Shown here piece by piece: positions 44,356-56,696 of a DNA stretch of 64,000 nt. The position numbers were made by a program, and so were the translations under genes. This DNA is from Volvox africanus (taxonomy: Eukaryota > Chlorophyta > Chlorophyceae > Chlamydomonadales > Volvocaceae), in contig BSDZ01000086.1 in assembly GCA_030268105.1 (NCBI GenBank), positions 3,674,501-3,738,500 of the forward strand, read 5' to 3'. How positions within the stretch are numbered: position 1 is the stretch's first letter; each line of letters starts with the position of its first letter. The notes under the pieces are model-generated. The model did no database searches. It was not told where the DNA came from and saw only the letters and a list, made by a program, of their open reading frames with translations.

Positions 44356-46722
44356 CTACCCGTGGCTCGGCGCTGCGTCGCGGACCCCCTCCTCCCGGAC
44401 GAACGGCAGGTTGTCACCGATACACTCACACCCACCTGGATGACGGAAAGGCCCCCAGGATGCAGGCATACCCGGGGCGACGCCGTCGCTGTCCATCGCT
44501 TCTGGACCGCAGCCCAGCGATGTCTGAGCCAAGGGCCCAGGAGAAATGGACCCCATAAAAACTCCCGACGAACTGCCTTGCACGTGCGCCCCTGATCCCG
44601 CCGTCATGACCTGAGGAGATTGCAGTGGCTGCTGCAATGGCTGTGGCGGCATCTGGGAGTGTTGATACGGCGGATATGCGGACGGCAGTAGAACCGACGA
44701 GGCGTTGCCAGGGGAACCATACGGATCATGGTGGACTGGCGTGTACGACATGCCAGACGCCATATTCCCCAGTTGCGAGGGTTGCTGCTGCAGGGTCTGC
44801 GCAAAGGTGTTGTATGGCAGGGACATGAATGGCCATGTATTGAGTGGCATGTGGGTCGGGAAGATGTGGGCCCCAGCAGCCCCAGAAGCTTGTGGAGCCG
44901 CAGCGCCTGCAGCAACCGCTGTCGTAACGACACCAAACACCTGTGGCTGGTGGTGGAGATGATGATGATGGTGGTGATGATGGGCTGTAGGGTTTGTTAG
45001 GCCCACTTGGAAGGCCCCAGCGGATGTGGCACACTGCATGGCGGCGCCCAGTGCTGGTTCCCGGACGAAGGACAAGGGTGCCTGCCGTTGTTCATGTGCT
45101 TGCAATGCTGTAATGTGTTGCAGTTGTTGATGCTGCGACAGTATCGCCTGAGGATGACTGTTGTGTGGCTGCAGGACTGGCATGAAGGACATGGGCTGCT
45201 GCTCCAGAAGCGACGGATGCATCAACATTGCCAGCGCATTGGAACCATACGTACTTGACGACTGCTGGTCGTGATGGGACGGCGGAGGCGGAGGTTGCGG
45301 CGGCGATGACTGACGTAGCTGCTGGGGCATGCCGCCCGCGACGTGGGGAACCGGCCAGGAACCGACAGCTTGATGAGGCGCCGGATGATCCATGACCCCT
45401 CCTGACGAAGGCACGCTGATACAACCTAATGGGCTGCAGCAGGCTCTAGATCCCGTTGGAGGCACTGGGGGCGATGCGAGTTGCTGTTGGCCAGCAGGCA
45501 GCTGCCCCTTTACCGGCACCTGTTGAGAACTATCGGCCGTACTTTGCTGCTGCTGCTCCTGGTGCTGCTGCGGCTGCTGTTCTTGACCTACTGGCGGTTC
45601 TGGCTGTCGTTGTTGCTGCTGGGCGGGTTTCTCCAGCTGTAGCGCCTGCAGCTCCGCAATCGCATCCAAGGATTCGGAGGGCGCATGTGTGAGGGTGCAT
45701 CCGCTGCTGGATGCAGCTGATGAGTTGGTGAGGGCCGTCCCTGCAGCATCCATCGACCAGGACGTCTGAGACAGGCTGCTGGAGAACTGACGTTTGTGTT
45801 CCCGGTGGCGAGCCTCGAATAACATTCCCGCGTTCTGTTGTTTCTGCTGCTGCACGGCCTTGCTGCTGCACCCCTGCTGCTGAACCTCTGGCTGTGCATT
45901 CATGCTGTCCCGTTTCCTTAGCCCCTGCTGCGGTGAAGGCAGCTGTGCAGGAAGCGGCGGCAGCTGCTCTGAGCCCTCTACGCAGAAACCTTTAGGTATA
46001 GCGCGCGAAATCTCAGCCATGGTCTGGGCTTGCGAATGTGCCTGGGCGCTCTTGCTACGAGCTTGGTACTTGCAAACGGGCGAGCACATTCGACAGTCGT
46101 CATCCTGCGACAATCAGACGCAACGGTGCACAAGGCATGCACACTTGACGGAGGGTAAGTTGGACGACGAGTTTCCTGTCACACTATACGATGCGCGCGC
46201 AGAACCAAATATCGCGGGCCGGAGGCGTCCCAGGACGGCCAAAGCACCATCAACAACCTCTCGCGCCATAACAACACCGGAAGCGCGCCCAGATGCCCGT
46301 AATGGTGTTACATCAAAAGCCCGTATGGCGCTGTCATGCAAACTTGCTGCATGGCGCGCTCGAACCCAAGTTCTACCGGGAGATACCGGGAGCTTCACGA
46401 ACAGGTCCATGTGTATCTGTGCTGTCGGCTGGTAACACCCGAGGTGCACGCATGTGTTGCACTTTAGCGCAATAACGGATCCGATATGCAGCTAATGAGC
46501 TGAGCTGCATAGACCATCGCCACATCTGACCTGGCAGTCCGCATGGTGACGAAGAATGGACTTGATCAGCGCACATCGGGGGAAGGAGCATTCGCCCCTA
46601 TGACAGCCTCGTACATGCGTGAAGGTGGACTTGCCATACGAACACACTTTGCCATATTGGCAAGAGTTCTCGTTATATTTGCAGCCCTTGCAATGGTAAT
46701 GAAACAACAGCCAGCGGTGACA
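44356..46722 (-). CDS. TAZ zinc-finger protein with Gln/His-rich tail, copy 2, 5' end unresolved
   Basis: Two exons are certain: 46722-46531 (64 codons) and 46104-44356 (582 codons plus stop). The first begins at an acceptor (TTTTGCAG). It encodes the TAZ core: CHRWLLFHYHCKGC, NENSCQYGKVCSYGKSTFTH, CHRGECSFPRCALIKSILRH, ADCQ. The second exon opens with the closing cluster CRMCSPVCKY. The intron between them sits at exactly the same codon and phase as in copy 1, so the two are tandem duplicates that have diverged greatly elsewhere. The tail is rich in Gln, Ser, Pro and His, with a nine-His run near 44955-44985. A 5' exon probably lies at about 47187-46845 (open frame ending SRSSSHAVRY before a GT), but its start and donor are unclear. 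Likely a nuclear transcriptional co-regulator. Confidence 0.83.
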
Positions 46723-47739
46723 CTGCAAAACGGATTAAGAAAGGTAGGATTTAAGAAAAAATCCCGTGGGGTTGCGTGATAAAGAACAAGCGTCGGAACC
46801 AAAAAGCACGTTGGAAACGGGATGGCTTAAAAAGGGTACTTACACGTACCGCACTGCATGCGAAGATGACCGACTCACGGTTTCAAGGAAGGCTGGATCG
46901 TCGCCATTTAAGGGTGTCATATGTCCGACTGGGGCGCGCGGTACCATCGCGCGATTCGCGAATATGATCGAACGTGCTCGGTCTTGGGAGAGACCTTGTA
47001 GTAGTACCCAAAAACGGGGCGAACTTGCGGGCGAAATCCGTGCCGAAAGCCTAAAGAGGCGGCCTTGCAAACCTGCTGACGCCGCCGTTGCCTGGGTGGT
47101 GGTGGCTGATCGAATCAAATCAAAATCAAGAGAGTTCCTACGCGTGCAAGACCATATCTGTGAGCTCCGGACACTTAGTGAGCCCACTTGAAACCTACAA
47201 CAGGAAGGGCAGGATTTTAGGAAGCCCCCCTAGCGGCTTATGATGACTTAAATGTATAACGAAAGGCATACTGCTCTCAAAATTGCATGTTGACCAAGAT
47301 TTGAAAACGATTGTGAATGACAGTTGCCTTATTGTCGTACGCACACTTCGTAAGACTATATGATCTTCTGTGTTAACAGGCCAACCACTTCAAATTACAT
47401 TTATTCTCACTAATATCAATGTAGTTTTTTAAATGATTTTAACTTCCTCATTATTAAGGCATTTTTGTCCAGCTACCCTATGGTAACCCCAGAGACCTAA
47501 CGGTTTTCAAAAATGTATGCCAATCACATACAAGTTTGTTAACGTTCTTTGCATTATATCTGAAAACACCTGTAGTCAGGCTGAAACCAACTTCATAACT
47601 AGTTGTGTCGTTACGTTCTAGCAAGGAAAGAGGCAACCGAAAAACCTTGTTAATATGTGAAGTGTTTATTTATTATTGCCGTAGAATTTGTAAACTTGCG
47701 TATTGCCCCTGCTTTCTGCCGGAATGAAACGTCCGGATC

Positions 47740-47777
47740 CAGCCACAACGGGGCAGCCACAACGGGGCAGCCACAAC
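47740..47777 (+). repeat. Tandem 14-mer, 2.7 copies
   Basis: CAGCCACAACGGGG repeated at 47740 and 47754, with a partial third copy from 47768. Confidence 0.92.
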
Positions 47778-48835
47778 CCAAAATCGCTTTCCTAATAACA
47801 TAACTTGTGATTACGAAATGCCGCTTGGTCTAATTGACTGGCGGCACCGTATGCAAGGGCTATTTCAGAATGCCGGGCGCGAAGCTACTTCGTTCACATA
47901 CAACTATTCGTAAATCTATCGCCACGCGCTCACCGAAGCCAATCATAGCAAAGATTGAAAACATATTTACTTAATAAATCATTGCATTCATAGCCTCTGT
48001 GTTCTGCTTGCACCTGTTTGCCCATGAGCAATGACCAATGATGTACGGAGACAAGCAAGGACATATTAAGGTACATGGCCATTCGTTTGCACCCTCTCAG
48101 CGCCTTGCATTCGCAAATAAATACTCTCTGCTAATCTGTGATGTTCAACCGTACTCCCATTAAGTGTTGAAGATGCCTGCGGGTCTCTGGAATTTGAAAC
48201 CGCAACCTGGACGTCACTGTGTAGCCACTGAACTACTATATGCAAATGAATATTGCTATCGCCCAGGCACTACGCAGGTTTATGCATGATCCTGCGAGGC
48301 ACGTTGGTAACAGCCAATAGCTTTGTGGGCCAGTTCTACCGGCTGACCCCGTGTTGGATTGCTGTCGTCGAGCTGATGCGGCAACATGATCCGATGAAGG
48401 CTGTCAGTTCGTAACCAGTCAATGCTTTGGGTTCAGAATACATTACTCTTATCCACAGGGCCTGAAGACCCCTGTGTGCTTCCAGGAGGTCCACTTCAAG
48501 ACCCACCGCGGGACGAGGGGACCATTAACTGGCAACTGCTATAACATACCCCAAGGCATCTTACAAGTAGCAAGGATGCAAGTTTTCGAGGACAGGGAAG
48601 ATAAAGAAAACTCATCGTGGATGGTGGCGAACCCCCAAGATCACTAGCTGAAATGTGGTCGGACTTCTACGCCATATCGTGCCGCATAGTCGCATTACAA
48701 AGAAGTACCCCCTGAAAGAGGATGTGGTGGTGTTCTATCGTCCGCAGCTAAGCAACTGGTTTGCAACAGTATGCGCCACCCGTCCCCCCACGACACAACC
48801 CAGAGTTATAGAACCCGTATGATTAAAAGCCCGCA

Positions 48836-48930
48836 TTTCCTATAATATATGTATAAATGTGTGTATGTATGTATATACACATATAGTATATATATACACA
48901 TCATATGTAATCATACATTATATATAGTAC
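48836..48930 (+). repeat. AT-rich alternating tract
   Basis: A run of TATATG/TACACA-type alternation with self-complementary parts. Confidence 0.8.
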
Positions 48931-50209
48931 GACGAAGCAAGGTCAGATGGATATGACCGCTATTGACACCATAGTACTGTCTCTGCCAACTCTGCCCAAT
49001 CCCCTGGCGGCTGCCTGGTCTTGGTCCGTGAAGGATTTGCCTCGTCCCGCCATGTTAACAGAGACTTAACAGGGAATACTAATCTGAATCAGGAATGCGA
49101 CGTACCGAAGGCACACAGGACCCTGACGCCATCAGGTATCGCAATACATGTGTACGGTGGATGGGCATCCATGTAACCACCAGACTGGCACGAGTTCAAT
49201 TAACATATCCAAAACACCTTGGCAACAACGGGTTTGATCATCTTGTATGGCAGTCGTGTAAATGATCAGCAAAAATCACACGGCCCAAAGCTAAGGGAAA
49301 TGTAACCCGTTGGCACTGACCGGGACCTATCTGTCCGTTGCAGGTGGTCGTCGAATTCCCCGTTACCTAGGCTACAGCGCTTTGCAGTCTCACCCGTTGC
49401 CAAGCTGTGTACATACTCATGGATTGGTCGCCACAATCCACGATTTCACAATCCCAGCCTTACTTTCGCGCATGCTGTGCGTGCCATATTACTCTAAACC
49501 GGCGTGGAGCTGGAGGCACACAAAGCTTGGCGCGAATCAGCGGCGGTGAAACAAAAAGAGACAGACCTGGGGCCACTGAGGCCAGCAGATGTAATACCTA
49601 TGAGCATAGTGCATAGGTCGACGGTTCGTTGCGTAAGTGGGTTCTAAAGCATCGCTCCCCTTTAGCTGGTTTGGCTGATTCGGCTGTCGCGTCGCTTATC
49701 TAAGCTTGAGCTATCCTGGGGCATCAAGTAACCCTTGCCCGACTGCTCGAACCTGGCGCTAAGCCGAGGCGGATGCTTCCGTTATGGTGGCGATCATGAT
49801 CCCTGCTCCTTCACGTGGTGCACGTTCAAGCAGGTGGATTAGCTCCTGCAAGTGCGGCAAAGAGCCACCCATCGGCGCTACCTCACCCTATCATACATGG
49901 AAAATGATCAAGATGAAATTTATCGCGTGCTTGATTAGCAAAGCAAGAAGAAGTACCTCATCTTTCGGCTGACTATGCTAAATCCGCTTGAGACAGGAAC
50001 TGCCCTTCAAAGCCACGAGGCATGATATACATGACCTTAACGTCTAGTCGTAATAACAATGCTTGAGATCCATTTCTTGTACATCCAGGGGTCCAGCATA
50101 ATTCATGCCGTACCGCCGTGATTGTGTTGTAGGCCGTTTCAATACGTTTTCGGGGAACGCGCGGCAAAAGTTGGATGTCGCCCAATTGTGTAATTCGTAA
50201 CTCATACCC

Positions 50210-52124
50210 ATGTCACCATCTGCAGCTTCCTTAGCTTCGCACCCTTTGCTAGCCTGCGAACCGGACCGTTTCGCGGCTGCATCCATCTTACTATCTATGT
50301 CTCACGAGGAACCGCCGCAGCCAGATGTAGAAACTTCAGACGAGCAACACAATTCTAGTGACGGAGCAAACGCCAGTCGGAAAGGTGAGAAGGTTTGCTC
50401 AAGGGTTTCCTGACGTGGCTTGGACTTCTGTCGGCCGTTAGGTCACCTCTAGTTCACTTTATTACTGCAGGCCAGCCATGGACAGAGGAAGAGCATCTGG
50501 CATTTCTTCAAGGGCTAAGGAAGCTTGGCAAGGGGAATTGGCGGGCCATCGCTCGTCAATTCGTGCCCTCTCGAACTCCCACGCAAGTCGCCAGTCATGC
50601 GCAAAAACATTTCATGCGTATAGCAGGTGCAACTAAGCGAAAGAGCCGTTTTACGACTCTTGAAACCGAGGTGCGCGCCCAACGCTTCACGCTTCTGAGT
50701 CCTTGACTTCAACCAGACTAACTGTTGGGGAGTATTGCATTCATGTATTATCACATTTCACCATGTGCAAAGCATTTTGTTGATTATGTTTCCATTGGCC
50801 AGTCAACAATACTTGTTGGTTTCCGGCAAGTGCTCTTGGCCTTTAAACATGGCAGATATCACCAGTCGTCTTTATGATAAATGATGTTGCATCTATTGGG
50901 TGTCATAATTTTGTATCTGTTTGGGCGTTTTATGCAGGCTCTTGCGGCTATTGGGTTTTAAGATTTGTCTTACGTTTCCAATTTCCCGGTGTGCCCCTTG
51001 CAGGTTGGCGCACCAACCAAGGCAATACAGGCAAACGAATCGAACGAGCTTCAGCATATGAATCGACAGTGCCCAGAACACCCAGGAACGCTTCAGCCAG
51101 CATCGTTCCAGGGCATGTCGGCACCGTTTCCGGCTATGCCGTTTCCGTTAATGCCCCCGATGATGTTTCCAGGGCCATTTTTCCCGCCGTTCCTGTATCC
51201 ACCGCCTGCTTTTGCGGCGGCAGCTTTAAACACATTGCCGAAACAAGGTAGGCAAGAACTTAGGAGTGCCATTTGGCTAAGGTAGCTGCCATCCATTTTA
51301 CGGCGTTGCGTATTTGGGGAAGATATGTATTCGCGTTTTTGTGACTCTCTTGAAATTTTGCGCTATGTGTAATAACGTATCCTTCCACTCCACAAACAAC
51401 AATTATCTGCAGGCCACGTACCCATGATGATGCCGCCCATGTTCCCGATGGCCGCGGCCATGATGGGTATGAATTCCTTCTTTATGGCTCAGCAGATGGT
51501 AGCGGCCGCGCAGGCAGCAGCTGCGAATGCGGCCGCTGTTATGCAAGCTGCCACAAGTGGAGGCGGTACCACTGCCGGTACAGGTCCCACCGCGACCGCC
51601 GATACAGCCAACTCTGACGAAGTCCAGAGGCGCAATCAATCGGTGGCACCTGGCAGCCCTATGATATGCAAGCCGGAAGCACAGCACGCTCGCCCATCGA
51701 TGGCAGTACCAGCGGCGGCAGCGGCAGCTGTGGCCTCAGGACCAGCTTTGGCGTGTGGCGCGGGCAGGAATTCATCTTCGGGGGGGACTGCATCCGGGGG
51801 AGCCGGAGAAAGCACAGCATTGGACAGGCTGCGCACCGGGGGTGGCAGCCTGCAAGAGCATGTGCAATACCCGTTAAGTGCGCCTGGGCCTCCAAGGCAG
51901 GACGATGGAGGCAGCTCGTTTCACACTTCATCACATTCAGCGTTCCGACCGCCTCAGGTGGGTTGCCATGGGTGGTTATGTGTGCGTTAGTATGATTGTG
52001 CAGCATGCTATAACTGGAGGTCCCACTTCATCAACGAGACGGTAAATCAGCTCCAGTCATAATTTGCGGATTCATGTGTTGCATGTATTTTCCTTGTACG
52101 CAGGAGGTGAAGTCTGAGAGTTGA
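50210..52124 (+). CDS. MYB-related transcription factor, SHAQKYF class
   Basis: Five exons in phase give 394 residues: 50210-50384, 50471-50670, 51004-51247, 51413-51957, 52104-52124. The single MYB repeat (residues about 59-110) reads [20 protein letters not shown], then [10 protein letters not shown] and [14 protein letters not shown]. This is the plant 1R-MYB type (KUA1/MYBS, DIV second repeat) that binds TATCCA-like I-box sites. The class motif SHAQKYF has His for Tyr here. After it, exon 3 is Met/Pro/Phe-rich ([19 protein letters not shown]), and exon 4 is Ala/Met-rich with an oligo-Ala stretch, then Ser/Gly-rich. The last exon codes for only EVKSES. No R/KLFGV-type repression motif was noticed. 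Nuclear. The start ATG is the first in the exon; the opposite-strand open frame over exon 1 is a shadow. Confidence 0.9.
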
Positions 52125-55100
52125 GAAGGTCGAGGCGGCTAAAGAGTAAGAGGCAGTTTCGGCGCCTGTGTATGTTGATGACGGATGGCCTATCAGCCGA
52201 ATCTTACATGCATTGCTCACCGACCGGCATCGACCAGCAACCTCCGCCCCTATTGCCCTGTCTGTCTGGCTGGGGTGCCGCCCTTCGCCCGTAAGGGGGC
52301 TCCCGACATGGCATTGTGCCGCCCGAGTTGTCGGGCCGAGGATTATCCGCATGTGCGGACAGATGGTGGACGTCCGAATGCCGAACACTGCCATGCCACC
52401 TTAATTTGGTCGGCAGCAACGTGTGGATTTGGCTGGTTGGCCCGCAACTGCATGCGCTTCCTGGGCCTTCCTTTGGACCGCGCGGGTTGACACTGGTGAG
52501 GGCACGAGAGCGTCGGCTTGAGCCGGTCGTCTTCCTAACGATGCGTGGCTGGCGTGGGTTTGGATGCCCACGCAGCCAAGCGCAGCCGCATTAGCTGCTC
52601 AGCGCCAGTCGCAGAGCGACACGCCTTGATTTGCGGGTCTGTCTTGTCTATGAAATCGCTCATTGTCCTATTGACGACTTTTCTGATGTGACCGCGTCCT
52701 GTCTTTTACAATATTCGCGTTGCGATGGGACTTATCTTTCTGATCTGATTGTAGAATGGTGTCGGCAGTCCGGTTCCTGCTGTTTGGGACGCAGGGTGCC
52801 TTTGTACCAGTAAATCGTATTTAGTCGTTTGGTGGTTGTCATCGCAGTTATGGCGCATTATTGCCGGGCGCTTTAGCGTCAAGAAGGCGAGTATTAGGAA
52901 ATAGATTTGACTGCCGACCTTTCCGGAGATTGGATGCAACATCACCGTTTACCATACGTGGTTGGCGCACGCCTTGTGCCCTCAAAAGTCATGCGGGGCA
53001 TTGCGCTTGACTGATCATATGGCTCTCCTCCGTCGCTGCCATCCGGCGGGTATCACGCGTTTTGTACTTTCGGGCGCGCGGACAGGTCAGCCGGCAACGT
53101 CACGACCTGTTAGGAGACCTGTAGCTGAGTCGGGACACATAGATGCTGGTTGTGACCCCTAGCGCTAGCCAGTCGTATTTTTCGTGGCGCAGCCCGCCTG
53201 GCAGAATCTATGCACGGCATGACAACGATGGCACCATTTGTGGGGGTGTGGGATTTATGCGTGATAAGGATGTAATGTGGTACAAAGTCGCAAGACGGGT
53301 TGACGCCAGCAGAGGGTTTGCGCGCACAGATGCGCTCCGTATCGTGCATGAGCATTGTTGCACGGTTGTAAACTACACCGCATGCAGTCGCTTTTAGACG
53401 ACCGGGCTCTCTTGTTGGCCACGGCAGCGGTGCGTGTGCAGCATTTGCTGGGATGATGTGGCGGGGCACGACGTCTGCCAACGGCAGTGCTGGTGACAAG
53501 TGCAGGCGGGGTCCCTCCAGAGCTGGAAAGACCACGACTTGGGGGACTGGCCGCTATGTTGTAGAAAGTTGGGGCGTCGGCGAGAGTGTGCCACGTTGCG
53601 CCAGAATATTGTCCATATACCGTTTGCTGCGGCGGGCGAGTAGTCATTCGATAAGGCCTGCATGGAGTTCATCGCAGGCGCATTGTATCACGGTCAGTGA
53701 ATTTCGGAGAAAAAGAAGAGGGTATGAAATGAGCATCAACACGCCAAAGCATGGGGAAGAGACGGCAACATCGTGAAAAGAACGTCGAGCGCAAATTGTA
53801 ATCGTTGGTCAATTGTTTGTAGTTGATGGTGAGTCGATCAATTTACAGTACTTATGGTGAGGTTGAGATGATTTCAGCGCAGGTGCGCGTGGCACAATTC
53901 TTCCTGGTGTTCGACACGGACGCGTCGGAGTATTTCAACTTTGTGGCGACGCATTATTTTTTTGTGCGATGGATTTGAGTATTTTCATGAGGTGGACTAT
54001 CCGTTGAGACCACCTACTTGGCCCGATTATTGGCGGCAAGTGAAGTGCTGGTTAGGCGGAGGGAGATCTTTTAACTTTTCACGCCTGGTCTGTTTGCTTG
54101 AGCGGCAGACTCCTCCTTGCAGGAGTCTTGCGGTGTACATATGCAGCCGGCACATGCTCTTCATGACCGGGTATCGCAGTAGGGAATGCAAAACACACAT
54201 GTCCTCTCGACAGCGTGTGCGGCCGAGGTGTCGACAGTTGCTGGCGTATGGTCTAAAAGGTGGCTATTGCGCTTGGCCGCCATGCGCTTGGTAACCGTTT
54301 GTCTTCATGGCGTTGTGGGGGTCGGGATTGGGAACCCTTGCCGGCTCATGGGTCGTGACTTATCCGATCTCTCCTTGTTTCGGAGCTCAGGAAGTCGCGA
54401 ACATGAGGTGAGGTATGGAGGGGCACACAGCAGGCAGCGGATGTGAGATCCCCCGGTCAATCGTGCAACCGGGGAACTCCTTGCTGTGGGGAGGGGAGTG
54501 GGTCTGCGGGGGAACGCAAGCTTCCCCCGGGAGAAGCTTGCGTTGTAATATGTAGGCAGGAGGGGAAAGGTGTTCAGCGCACAGCTAAGGTCCGCTGTAA
54601 TCTCTGTCCGAGCGTTGGAGATCCGCGCTTGCTGCCTGCAAATGGTTTCGGGGGACGCTGGGCCGCGCGATGATTTTGGTGACGATTAAGCTTGTCCTGT
54701 GGGCTACCCTGTGGGCAAAACGCCGAGGCCGCAAAACACCGATCCGGCCTCTGTGCGAATACGTGGTTGATGGGTTTACAGGATGCTTGCGGGTTTTGAT
54801 CAGATTGAATGCATGATATGATGATTCGCTTATGTTTGGCTTTTATGCCTTACCGGCGAGGTTCTGGAATGAATCATGCGGCGGTGAGGTGGGGACGTTG
54901 GTGTAGACTCTCCTGTTACGACATGAAAAATTGCCGTACTATGTCAATGACTACTCTGGTTAGTCACATCGGGCAGTGTCGACGCGAAGTGTTGGTTAGC
55001 TGCCTAGGGAACTGAGGGATGGCCAGTGACATTCGCCGGTTTGTTCCTCGCCTTGAGCAGTGGATATCCTTTCTGGTTGTGTCTCATGGTGTGTGTCTCG

Positions 55101-56696
55101 TGGTGTCTATGCGATGTTACAAGCTAGTATTTGCCGCATACAGGTCTGTATCGCGCATAAGAGTGGCTGCAAGGAAGCATATGGAAATGTGTTGACGTAA
55201 ATGACGACACCATGATCAAATCTATATGCCATCTGGGTAAAACGCACGAGGTGAGGCTGGCTTTCAAAAGGGGCTCCTCATGTGTAATTCCTCATATGGA
55301 AAGCAACTTGATGTCCGGAGGGGGGCATCAACGGGCCTCAGATGTGGTTAAGCACTTGGCTATGGATATCGCTTTACTTCAATCCTTAAACTAAGTATCT
55401 CAAGGGGGGGCCATATCGGTATTAAAAAAGCAATATTCCTTATTTAGAGGCGGTCAAATGGGGGTCTGGGGATCTAGATGTGACTTCCACGATATCTAGA
55501 TGTATTGGAAAGGGGTCTCAGATATCTTGATGCGGTTGGGACCGGCTGGGAAGTATTTCGATGCCGCTGCATGCCAGATGCCAGCCAGGTATCCCCCCTC
55601 CAGATGCGAGATGCGGTGTTGAGTTTGTGGTAACCTCGTCCTGCGAAGGCTGGGGAGCCACACCACAGTGCCTCACCTTGCCCACAGAAACAGTTGTTGG
55701 CATCAACCTCTTATTGCACGGGACAAGACGGGGGGTTGGCTAATGCCAGTGGTAACCCCCGAAAGCTGTATGTCATACTACTTCGTCCTGCCCCACAGAA
55801 GTCCATATGCCGCCATCACCGAAGCCTGGGTTCTTGTACCTCCTTTTTTCCCTATCCCTGCTCAAGTTAATGACCCCATTTACTGGGTTCATTAACTCGT
55901 ACTAAGACTGCAGGCTGGCCTGACTAAATCTTTTACGTAATGGATCATAAAGACTCTTATAGTACAACGTTGCATCATGCTCAAACTCAGTAAGTACAAT
56001 GTGACATGCCTGTTGACCTATATAAGGATAATGGGGGCATGAACTGGGAATGGGGAAATCATACCTACCTTGCGTGGCAGGATGAGGGGTCTTTAATGTA
56101 TAGAGCTAAGGTCCGGGAATAGATGGAAGTGCTGCTCTTTTAGCATTCTTTGAACATTTGGCTCCTATATCAAGGCTAGTGTTTCCGAATAAGGCATTTT
56201 ATCACGCTTACAAATTCAACATATCATCCCACTAGCGCATCCTTGTAAAATGTAAGCTAGTAATCCAAATTCATCTTGGATGCATGATTGCATTTGAACA
56301 TAACTTCAATCGCCAGACCGGCGATCTCGTTTTTGAGTCAACTACTTCGGCCCTTGCATGATTATTCGCGGCATTTCACACAACGTATGCCTGCGAGATT
56401 TCCATTTCAGACGACCCTAGCAATTACCGCGTCAAGCCCTCAGAAGTGGGTGAGGTCCAGTTTATTTTGCCGAAAAATCACAAGATTGCGCCTTGCTTTT
56501 CGCTCTTGTTTCCTGAAGCCACATTTTGGCATTGCTTTTCATGAATTTGTAGCGGTTGTTATCCTTATTGCGTCTCCAGTGTTGGTGTGTCGTGAGATGA
56601 GTTGCTCGTCATCGAGATCGCTTGCATCTGGTTGGTGCGCACATTACCCCATACAGCCACAATACTTGGCCTTTTGTAGTGAAAAAGATAATTACT
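52125..56696. other. No confident gene; isolated exon-like pieces
   Basis: Many frames are open at 52185-53770 but none carries a recognisable domain. One piece at 53883-53978 follows a TTCAGCGCAG acceptor and reads VAQFFLVFDTDASEYFNF, which looks coding, but no neighbouring exon joins it. A perfect 12-bp hairpin lies at 54513-54544. Near 55440-55560, GATATCTAGATGT-like words recur. 55900-56690 is ordinary AT-richer spacer before the PsbP gene. Confidence 0.4.
54513..54544. repeat. Perfect 12-bp inverted repeat (hairpin)
   Basis: AACGCAAGCTTC (54513-54524), an 8-base CCCCGGGA loop, then the exact complement GAAGCTTGCGTT (54533-54544). No T-run follows and no adjacent gene is recognised, so I do not call it a terminator. 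Confidence 0.9.

Larger units (their letters stand above)
46723..50209. other. Mostly non-coding, AT-richer; weak coding fragments
   Basis: The probable 5' exon of TAZ copy 2 is at 46845-47187. 47200-48000 is AT-rich without features. At 48283-48840 three plus-strand fragments look mildly protein-like (for example LVTANSFVGQFYRLTPCW, then FQEVHFKTHRG, then LKEDVVVFYRPQLSNWF). They are in separate frames and belong to no family I know. 48836-48930 is an alternating TATA/CACA tract. Upstream of 50210 lies the promoter of the MYB gene. Confidence 0.4.

Noticed and set aside
44940..45000. Histidine-codon run in TAZ copy 2 as an independent repeat element
   Set aside because: It lies inside a single continuous coding exon as part of the low-complexity tail.
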